DNA from: an uncultured Prevotella sp.
GTDB lineage: Bacteria > Bacteroidota > Bacteroidia > Bacteroidales > Bacteroidaceae
Length of the DNA stretch: 19,025 bases
Assembly: GCA_900550035.1 (NCBI GenBank)
Contig: URQS01000061.1
Span: 1 to 19,025, forward strand
Direction of reading: 5' to 3'
The notes beneath the pieces are model-generated. The model was given only the letters and a program-made list of their open reading frames with translations, ran no database searches and was not told where the DNA came from. The translations under genes were made by a program, and so were the position numbers. Within the stretch, counting starts at the first letter, position 1, and every line of letters starts with the position of its first letter. Shown one piece after another: positions 13,481 to 19,025 of this stretch.

Positions 13481-14533
13481 ATGAACAACGACAAAGCCTA
13501 CTCTCGACAAAACAAAGTGCTACTGATATACACCGGTGGCACGATTGGTATGGGCCGCAATCCTATGACGGGAGCACTCGAACCGCTAAATTTCGAGCAC
13601 CTGATAGAAAACTTGCCCGAGTTTGCATACCTTCAGACAGACATCGACACATACCAGTTTACACCACCTATCGACTCGTCGGACATGTCGCTGAGACGTT
13701 GGGCACAACTCGTGCGCATCATTGCCGACAGCTACAACCAATATGACGGATTCGTCATACTGCACGGCACAGATACCATGGCATACACAGCAAGCGCTCT
13801 GTCGTTCATGCTCGAGAACCTAACCAAACCCGTCATACTTACTGGCTCGCAGCTGCCTATAGGACAATTGCGCACCGACGGCAAGGAAAATCTCGTCACA
13901 AGCATCGAATTGGCCAGTATGCACAACGAAGAAGGACACGCAATGGTACCCGAGGTATGCATATACTTCAACGGACGATTGCTGCGCGGCAACCGATGCA
14001 CCAAACAGAACGCTGACGGATTCGACGCTTTCAACTCGTTCAACTATCCGCACCTTTGCGATGCAGGAGTGGAGTTCAGCTTCAATAAACACTACATCCT
14101 AAAGCCCGACTTCAGCAAACCTATGATACCACATTTCGCAATGGACCCCAACGTAGTGGTATTCTCGCTGTTTCCTGGCATACAGCAGAACATCGTGCGA
14201 CACGTACTTGAAGCTCCCGAACTGCGAGGCATCGTACTGCGTAGCTTCGGCAGCGGCAATGCACCTCAGAAGCCTTGGCTGCAACAGCTTCTTAAGGGAG
14301 CCACACGACGTGGCGTGACGGTAGTCAACATAAGCCAATGTGTTGCAGGAAGCGTCAAGATGGGACGATACGAAGCAAGCTATCAGCTCAAAGATGCAGG
14401 CATTGTGACCGGATACGACTCGACAGTAGAAAGCGCCGTGGCAAAACTTATGTTCCTACAAGGACACTATACCGACAGCAATGTGATAAGAACACTCATG
14501 AACCGCAACCTATGCGGAGAGATAACAAAATAA
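13481..14533 (+). CDS. ansA: Type I L-asparaginase
   Basis: 350 residues from ATG 13481. It hydrolyses L-asparagine to aspartate and ammonia. LLIYTGGTIGM (residues 14-24) carries the nucleophilic Thr21 within GGTI, and ILHGTDTMAYTASALSFML (about 93-111) holds the second catalytic pair Thr97-Asp98. SSDM (66-69) supplies the substrate-binding Ser and Asp. No signal peptide is present, which fits the cytoplasmic, lower-affinity type I enzymes. 'GFDAFNSFNYPHL' and the C-terminal asparagine-binding domain are complete. The open frame can be extended 8 codons to GTG 13457, but the promoter position favours the ATG. It lies 12 nt before the sulfatase maturase gene, so they are cotranscribed. Confidence 0.93.
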   Translation: MNNDKAYSRQNKVLLIYTGGTIGMGRNPMTGALEPLNFEHLIENLPEFAYLQTDIDTYQFTPPIDSSDMSLRRWAQLVRIIADSYNQYDGFVILHGTDTMAYTASALSFMLENLTKPVILTGSQLPIGQLRTDGKENLVTSIELASMHNEEGHAMVPEVCIYFNGRLLRGNRCTKQNADGFDAFNSFNYPHLCDAGVEFSFNKHYILKPDFSKPMIPHFAMDPNVVVFSLFPGIQQNIVRHVLEAPELRGIVLRSFGSGNAPQKPWLQQLLKGATRRGVTVVNISQCVAGSVKMGRYEASYQLKDAGIVTGYDSTVESAVAKLMFLQGHYTDSNVIRTLMNRNLCGEITK

Positions 14534-14545
14534 CAAAAAATCGAA

Positions 14546-15766
14546 ATGCCAACCATAAACCCGTTTGCTCGCCCTGTGTACCTAATGGCCAAACCGGCGG
14601 GCAGTCTTTGCAACCTGCGTTGTAAGTACTGTTATTACCTCGAAAAAAGCAAATTATACGACAACAACGAAAAGCACATAATGAGCGACCAGTTGCTCGA
14701 AAAATTCATAAAGGATTACATCGAAGCACAAACCATGCCAGAAGTAATGTTCACATGGCATGGCGGCGAAACACTTATGCGCCCAATATCATTCTACAAA
14801 AAAGCATTGCGACTGCAACAACAATACGCTGGCGGACGACGCATTGACAACTGCATCCAGACCAATGCTACAATGCTGACAGAAGAATGGTGCAAGTTCT
14901 TTCACGATAACAATTTTCTTGTAGGCGTATCTATTGACGGACCACAGGAGTTTCATGACGCCTACCGCAAGACCGCTACAGGCAGACCTACATGGAACCA
15001 GGTGATGCGTGGCATACGAATGCTTAATAAATACAATGTAGAATGGAATGCCCTGGCTGTTGTCAACAACCTCAACGTAGAGCATCCCCTTGAATTCTAT
15101 CATTTCTTCAAGGATATAAACTGCCACTTCATACAATTCACCCCTATCGTAGAACGTATAGTAGACGACAGAGCCGATGGACTCCAACTTGCTCCAGGCA
15201 TGACCGAAGGTGGAAAAATGGCTGACTTCAGTGTGACTGCCGAACAATGGGGAACCTTCCTATGCACCATATTCGACGAATGGGTGCGCCACGACGTAGG
15301 AGAATACTTCATACAATTGTTTGACAGCGCACTTGCCAACTGGGTAGGTGTAGCACCAGGACTATGCACCATGGCAGCAGAATGCGGACACGCCGGAGTG
15401 ATGGAATACAACGGCGACGTATACTCGTGCGACCACTTCGTATATCCCGAACATCTGCTCGGAAACCTGCGCGAGAACACCGTTACACAAATGATGTACT
15501 CGCCCAAGCAACGCGAATTTGCACGAATGAAGAAAGAACTACTACCAAAGCAGTGCAAAGAATGCGACGTACTGTTTGCATGTCATGGCGAATGTCCGAA
15601 AAACCGATTCATTAACGACTGCTATGGCAACCCAGGATTGAACTACCTATGCGCCGGATATCATAAGTTCTTCAAGCATATAACTCCGTATATAGAATTC
15701 ATGAAGGGCGAACTTGCAGCCAAACGTCCACCAGCAAACGTCATGAACTATATCGTAAGCGAATAA
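14546..15766 (+). CDS. Anaerobic sulfatase-maturating enzyme (radical SAM, SPASM)
   Basis: 406 residues. The radical-SAM cluster is C22-x3-C26-x2-C29 (CNLRCKYC), followed by 'TWHGGETLMRP' (70-80) and 'GVSIDGPQEFHDAYR' (127-141), both typical of anSMEs. The C-terminal SPASM region has Cys274, 280, 295, 337, 340, 346, 350, 359 and 369, enough for two auxiliary 4Fe-4S clusters. Asp296, directly after Cys295, sits where the general base of characterised anSMEs lies. The enzyme converts the active-site Cys or Ser of sulfatases to formylglycine without oxygen. The sulfatases it serves are not in this window, so it acts in trans. It is the second gene of an operon with asparaginase. Gut and oral Bacteroidales use such enzymes to activate glycan sulfatases. 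Confidence 0.93.
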   Translation: MPTINPFARPVYLMAKPAGSLCNLRCKYCYYLEKSKLYDNNEKHIMSDQLLEKFIKDYIEAQTMPEVMFTWHGGETLMRPISFYKKALRLQQQYAGGRRIDNCIQTNATMLTEEWCKFFHDNNFLVGVSIDGPQEFHDAYRKTATGRPTWNQVMRGIRMLNKYNVEWNALAVVNNLNVEHPLEFYHFFKDINCHFIQFTPIVERIVDDRADGLQLAPGMTEGGKMADFSVTAEQWGTFLCTIFDEWVRHDVGEYFIQLFDSALANWVGVAPGLCTMAAECGHAGVMEYNGDVYSCDHFVYPEHLLGNLRENTVTQMMYSPKQREFARMKKELLPKQCKECDVLFACHGECPKNRFINDCYGNPGLNYLCAGYHKFFKHITPYIEFMKGELAAKRPPANVMNYIVSE

Positions 15767-15813
15767 TGTTCGCTACATTATAAAAATAGCAACAGAATTA
15801 GACATACAATAAC

Positions 15814-15858
15814 AGCAAAAGCCCCCAAGAAGCATTCCACTTCTTGGGGGCTTTTGCT
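15814..15858. terminator. Bidirectional intrinsic terminator
   Basis: AGCAAAAGCCCCCAAGAAG (15814-15832) pairs perfectly over 19 bp with CTTCTTGGGGGCTTTTGCT (15840-15858) around a 7-nt loop. The stem contains the A/T-rich base needed on either strand. It separates the convergent sulfatase-maturase and RNase Y genes. Confidence 0.88.
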
Positions 15859-15878
15859 ATATCTATTCTTTTCACTAT

Positions 15879-17411
15879 TTACTTGGCATAAGCTACCGAA
15901 CGTGTTTCACGAATTACGGTAATCTTAACCTGACCTGGATAGGTCATTTCTGTCTGAATCTTGTTGGCAATCTCGCCTGACAGTTTCTCTGTCTCCTTGT
16001 CGTCCATCTTGTCGGCACCGACAATCACACGCAACTCACGACCAGCCTGAATAGCATAAGTCTTGGTCACACCAGGATAAGACATTGCTATAGCCTCAAG
16101 ATCATTAAGACGCTTGATGTAAGCCTCGACAATCTCACGACGTGCACCGGGGCGAGCACCAGAGATAGCATCGCAAACCTGAACGATAGGAGCCAACAAT
16201 GTGTTCATCTCCATCTCGTCGTGGTGAGCACCGATAGCGTTGCAGATATCAGGCTTCTCCTTATACTTCTCGGCTATCTTAGCGCCATAGAGTGCGTGCG
16301 GCAATTCGCTCTCCTCATCAGGCACCTTACCAATATCATGCAACAAGCCTGCTCGTTTTGCCTTCTTCGGATTCAAACCAAGCTCAGCTGCCATCACAGC
16401 ACAGAGATTAGCTGTCTCACGTGCGTGCTGCAGAAGATTCTGACCGTACGATGAACGATATTTCATCTTACCTACAATACGTATGAGTTCAGGGTGCAAT
16501 CCGTGTATACCAAGGTCGATGGCAGTACGCTTACCTGTTTCGATAATCTCGTTGTCAAGCTGCTTTTTAACCTTAGCCACAACCTCCTCAATACGTGCCG
16601 GATGAATACGGCCGTCAGCTACAAGCTGATGCAAAGCCAAGCGACAAACCTCACGGCGAACAGGATCGAAAGCCGAAATCACAATAGCTTCAGGTGTATC
16701 GTCAACCACAATTTCTACACCAGTGGCAGCCTCAAGAGCGCGAATGTTACGACCCTCACGACCAATGATACGACCCTTTACCTCATCATTATCAATATGG
16801 AATACGCTGACAGAATTCTCAATTGCTGTCTCTGTAGCCACACGCTGTATTGTCTGTATCACGATTTTCTTGGCCTGAGTATTAGCATTGAGCTTAGCCT
16901 CGTCCATTATTTCATTGATATAACTTGCAGCGTCAGTGCGAGCCTCATCCTTCAGACTCTCCACAAGACGGCTCTTAGCCTCTTCGGCGCTGAGACCCGA
17001 AAGTTCCTCAAGCTTCTCACGCTCCTTAGTCTGCATTTTGTCGAGTTCTTCTTGCTTCAATGCAATAAGCTTCTTCTCGTTGTCAATGCGCTGCTGACAC
17101 TGCTCTACTTCCTGCTTACGACGTCCGAGTTCCTCCTGACGCTGATTGAGTGAAATCTCACGCTGCTTGAGACGGTTCTCGTTTTGCTGGATTTTCTGGT
17201 TGCGCTGCTGCACTTCCTTTTCAAGCTCAGACTTCTTGTTAAGGAACTTTTCCTTTACTTCCAAGAGCTTTTTTTCTTTCAATACTTCAGCCTCCTTAGT
17301 AGCGGCTGCTATCATTTCATTATATTTTCCCTTTAGATAGCGGAAAACAGCATAGCCTGCAACAACGACTACAACGAGTGCTGCCAAGGCTGCGATTAAT
17401 ATACCTAACAT
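15879..17411 (-). CDS. rny: Ribonuclease Y
   Basis: 510 residues, the usual length. The N-terminal 'ILIAALAALVVVVVAGYAVF' (4-23) is one membrane anchor, followed by a long charged coiled coil (about 30-180, rich in Glu/Lys/Gln with heptad-like repeats). The KH domain has the GREG loop at 217-220 (GRIIGREGRNIRALE). The HD domain carries LLHDIGK (356-362, His358-Asp359), with 'GAHHDEME' (394-401) completing the metal site. RNase Y is a membrane-bound endonuclease that initiates mRNA decay. It follows zapA by 111 nt with no promoter consensus in the gap, so it is probably the last gene of the zapA cluster, ended by the terminator at 15814-15858. Confidence 0.96.
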   Translation of the reverse strand: MLGILIAALAALVVVVVAGYAVFRYLKGKYNEMIAAATKEAEVLKEKKLLEVKEKFLNKKSELEKEVQQRNQKIQQNENRLKQREISLNQRQEELGRRKQEVEQCQQRIDNEKKLIALKQEELDKMQTKEREKLEELSGLSAEEAKSRLVESLKDEARTDAASYINEIMDEAKLNANTQAKKIVIQTIQRVATETAIENSVSVFHIDNDEVKGRIIGREGRNIRALEAATGVEIVVDDTPEAIVISAFDPVRREVCRLALHQLVADGRIHPARIEEVVAKVKKQLDNEIIETGKRTAIDLGIHGLHPELIRIVGKMKYRSSYGQNLLQHARETANLCAVMAAELGLNPKKAKRAGLLHDIGKVPDEESELPHALYGAKIAEKYKEKPDICNAIGAHHDEMEMNTLLAPIVQVCDAISGARPGARREIVEAYIKRLNDLEAIAMSYPGVTKTYAIQAGRELRVIVGADKMDDKETEKLSGEIANKIQTEMTYPGQVKITVIRETRSVAYAK

Positions 17412-17522
17412 ATTTTCTTATTACTTATTACTTTATTATGTTTCTGTTATTTATTATATTATGTAGAAATAGATTCAGTCTATCGATTTAGTCTAAGCAC
17501 ACAAAACTCCTGCTCTTCAGGC

Positions 17523-17825
17523 CTAACCCCTCAGAGCATCCTCTATTTCCGAAGTCAACTGGGATATTACGTCACGATAAGGTTTGGTATCGTTGCGCGA
17601 AAGCTCCATCTCATAGCGCAAGGCTATTTCAACAAGAGCCATATAAAGGATTTCTTTCATATTAACCGGTCCCTTATATCTCGCTGCATACGTATTTATA
17701 GTACTTGTGATAAGATTGGCAGCATCACGATACAACGGCTCGTCCTCTGGACGCACGTTTACGGGTATGTCCGTATCATAGACATGCAGTCTTATCCTAA
17801 GTTTCTCTGATTTGTCCTCAGCCAT
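17523..17825 (-). CDS. zapA: Cell division protein ZapA
   Basis: 100 residues from ATG 17825; the longer frame to 17837 starts at TTG and is less likely. 'LRIRLHVYDTDIPVNVRPEDEPLYRDAANLI' (about 9-39) is the ZapA N-terminal domain with its 'I.g.e..i..p.dee.ylr.aA..v' pattern. A long C-terminal helix follows (about 40-100: 'MALVEIALRYEMELSRND'), which forms the antiparallel dimer coiled coil. ZapA binds FtsZ and bundles its filaments at the division site. The gene lies 69 nt after a coiled-coil gene and upstream of rny; the three are probably one transcript. Confidence 0.88.
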   Translation of the reverse strand: MAEDKSEKLRIRLHVYDTDIPVNVRPEDEPLYRDAANLITSTINTYAARYKGPVNMKEILYMALVEIALRYEMELSRNDTKPYRDVISQLTSEIEDALRG

Positions 17826-17894
17826 TTTGCTCTGCAATGATTTGGCACAAAAAACAGTTAAGCGTACTATCGTCTATCTACTCATTCGCCATAA

Positions 17895-18194
17895 CTACTT
17901 ATCACTCTCACCGAGGAGCGTTATACATTTGTCGACCTGGCGTATCAAGCGTGCTACACGCTTTTGCGCAGTCTCCATATCGCCGTCAGTAATAGTCACC
18001 ATTCGTGCCAGTTTAAGACTATCGTAGTCTGCACGTAGCTGTGCAAGCTGCTTCTCCAATGCACCAACCCGAGCAGTCTGACTGTCGATAGTGGCTTGCA
18101 AAGCAGTGTTCCTCTCCTTCAGTTCTTCATACTGAAGTATCATTTGCCTGACACGTGTAGTGAAAAGGTTGATAGAGTTGGAGTCAGCTTCCAT
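17895..18194 (-). CDS. Short coiled-coil protein upstream of zapA (ZapB-like size)
   Basis: 99 residues. Residues about 10-62 ('VRQMILQYEELKERNTALQA', then 'LEKQLAQLRADYDSLKLA') have the hydrophobic heptads of a continuous coiled coil, broken by 'MVTITDGD' and followed by a second helix, 'QKRVARLIRQVDKCITLL'. No catalytic motif or membrane segment. Size, coiled coil and position directly upstream of zapA suggest a division-associated partner comparable to ZapB, although sequence homology to ZapB cannot be claimed. It has its own near-perfect promoter at 18213-18244. Confidence 0.8.
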   Translation of the reverse strand: MEADSNSINLFTTRVRQMILQYEELKERNTALQATIDSQTARVGALEKQLAQLRADYDSLKLARMVTITDGDMETAQKRVARLIRQVDKCITLLGESDK

Positions 18195-18212
18195 TTTACT
18201 ACGTTTTGATTA

Positions 18213-18244
18213 CAAAATTAGTTCATTTTTGCGAATACTACAAA
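18213..18244 (-). promoter_or_regulatory. Bacteroidetes-type promoter for the coiled-coil gene-zapA-rny unit
   Basis: On the minus strand TTTG (18244-18241), a 20-nt spacer and TAATTTTG (18220-18213) match the consensus exactly, 19 nt before the ATG at 18194. The leader would be only about 12 nt long. Confidence 0.75.
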
Positions 18245-18276
18245 AATATCAGCAGTTTTCTACTCTTCTGCCTTTA

Positions 18277-18909
18277 TTATTGTTTCGCATCTTCGCCATC
18301 TGCCGCCTTTGGTTCTTTCTTGGCAAGCATCACCACCTGATATACAAAACCAGTAGTCCACTTCTGCGAGAAACCAAGGCGATGATTGTATTGACGCACT
18401 GCCATAACAGACTTCAACACAGCTGCATCATTATAGTCGTTCTTGTTGAAGATGCCATCAACAGTCTTCTCTGTCATCTTATACAACGCGCTCTTGAATA
18501 TTGAAGGAAGACGAAGTTTGAACTTCATCAAGTTGCCCATCAGCATCATCAAATCTTGAGTAAAGCCCTGGAACTGCACAAGATAAGTCTGCACTTCCTG
18601 AATCTTACGACAGTTCTTACGTACACTTTGATCTATTTCCTTAAAGAAACTATCGTCGGTACCGTAAATTTCCTTCATCATCTTGCGACAAGCCGCCTTC
18701 TCGCCTACACCAAGCTTGTTGTTGACGGTAGGAACATGAAGTGTGGTCTTGAAAACACGCAAATCGGGCAGAGCAGCAAGATTGGTTATGCCAACATTAG
18801 ATGCTATAGTAGCCTGAAAATAAACCCTCACAAGGTTCATGTAGTCTTCCATTCCACCCGTATTTTTATCGTCGTCTTTCTTTCCGAAAATCTTTGAAAA
18901 AAGTCCCAT
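18277..18909 (-). CDS. Conserved-looking protein of unknown function
   Basis: 210 residues, not assigned to a family by me. The N-terminus MGLFSKIFGKKDDDKNTGG is a short amphipathic segment (GLFSKIFGKK) followed by a charged, flexible linker; such a segment could touch the membrane. The body is mostly alpha-helical, with Met-rich helices ('LMMLMGNLMKFKLRL', about 118-132), 'VDGIFNKNDY' and 'QKWTTGFVYQVVMLAKKE'. The C-terminus is acidic and low-complexity. No signal peptide, true membrane helix or catalytic motif was seen. It is transcribed from its own promoter (18961-18991), 82 nt upstream of the coiled-coil gene, in the same direction as zapA and rny. Confidence 0.8.
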   Translation of the reverse strand: MGLFSKIFGKKDDDKNTGGMEDYMNLVRVYFQATIASNVGITNLAALPDLRVFKTTLHVPTVNNKLGVGEKAACRKMMKEIYGTDDSFFKEIDQSVRKNCRKIQEVQTYLVQFQGFTQDLMMLMGNLMKFKLRLPSIFKSALYKMTEKTVDGIFNKNDYNDAAVLKSVMAVRQYNHRLGFSQKWTTGFVYQVVMLAKKEPKAADGEDAKQ

Positions 18910-18960
18910 AATTGATTTTATAATGTTTATTTATCTTTATTGTTCGATGATTATTCCTTG

Positions 18961-18991
18961 CAAAATTACAAAAAAATCTTTAACACACAAG
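18961..18991 (-). promoter_or_regulatory. Promoter of the 210-residue unknown protein gene
   Basis: On the minus strand CTTG (18991-18988, one mismatch from TTTG), a 19-nt spacer and TAATTTTG (18968-18961). The -7 element is exact. Transcription would begin near 18955, leaving a leader of about 45 nt. Confidence 0.65.
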
Positions 18992-19025
18992 TTTTTTCAC
19001 TTTCTATACTACAATAATTATCCTT

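Noticed and set aside
17412..17522. Possible 6S RNA or other RNA gene between zapA and rny
   Set aside because: In other bacteria 6S RNA can lie next to zapA, but the gap here is only 111 nt and shows no long rod-like pairing; only a short direct repeat (TTCAGTCTA and TTTAGTCTA) is visible.
1..19025. tRNA and rRNA genes
   Set aside because: No rRNA-like stretches or tRNA cloverleafs with a TTCRANYC-type T-arm were recognised on either strand.

Overview
The window looks like chromosome of an anaerobic Bacteroidales bacterium, most likely Prevotella or a close relative. Three things point there. Nearly every transcription unit starts with the Bacteroidetes promoter (TTTG, about 20 nt, TAnnTTTG) and not with sigma70-type -35/-10 boxes or strong Shine-Dalgarno sites. 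The protein sequences are of Bacteroidales type, for example the long 625-residue PurF-like protein beside carAB. The radical-SAM sulfatase maturase is of the oxygen-independent type. The genus is an inference from general recall; no database was searched.

Layout. Bases 1-2500 are an AT-rich accessory patch. It holds the tail of a HigA-like antitoxin gene, a decayed DUF4143-type ATPase preceded by 33-bp tandem repeats, an unrecognised two-gene operon with its own promoter, and transposase-like debris. Three related hairpin elements lie in this patch, and two of them belong to an 89-bp direct repeat that brackets the two-gene operon like a cassette. Bases 2499-4088 encode an intact AAA-ATPase/PD-(D/E)XK protein, divergent from a small nitroreductase (4209-4907). 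A Nudix hydrolase (4997-5545) faces the nitroreductase across a shared terminator. A 181-bp MITE-like palindrome that can fold as a cloverleaf fills the gap between the Nudix gene and carB.

Bases 5757-12257 (minus strand) are a nucleotide-biosynthesis block: a PurF-like amidotransferase, then carA, then carB. All three use glutamine nitrogen, the first for purine-type chemistry and CarAB for carbamoyl phosphate (pyrimidines and arginine). The leaders of the PurF-like gene and of carA carry strong dyads. Upstream lies a Wza-like polysaccharide export lipoprotein (12459-13259, minus), divergent from a plus-strand pair: type I asparaginase (13481-14533) and anaerobic sulfatase-maturating enzyme (14546-15766). 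A 19-bp-stem bidirectional terminator ends that pair and the opposing minus-strand cluster.

Bases 15879-18909 (minus) are a conserved-looking housekeeping cluster: an unknown 210-residue protein, a short coiled-coil protein, ZapA and RNase Y. It probably links cell division and RNA turnover. The best candidates for undescribed biology are the two-gene cassette with its hairpin repeats and the cloverleaf MITE. The rest is largely core metabolism.
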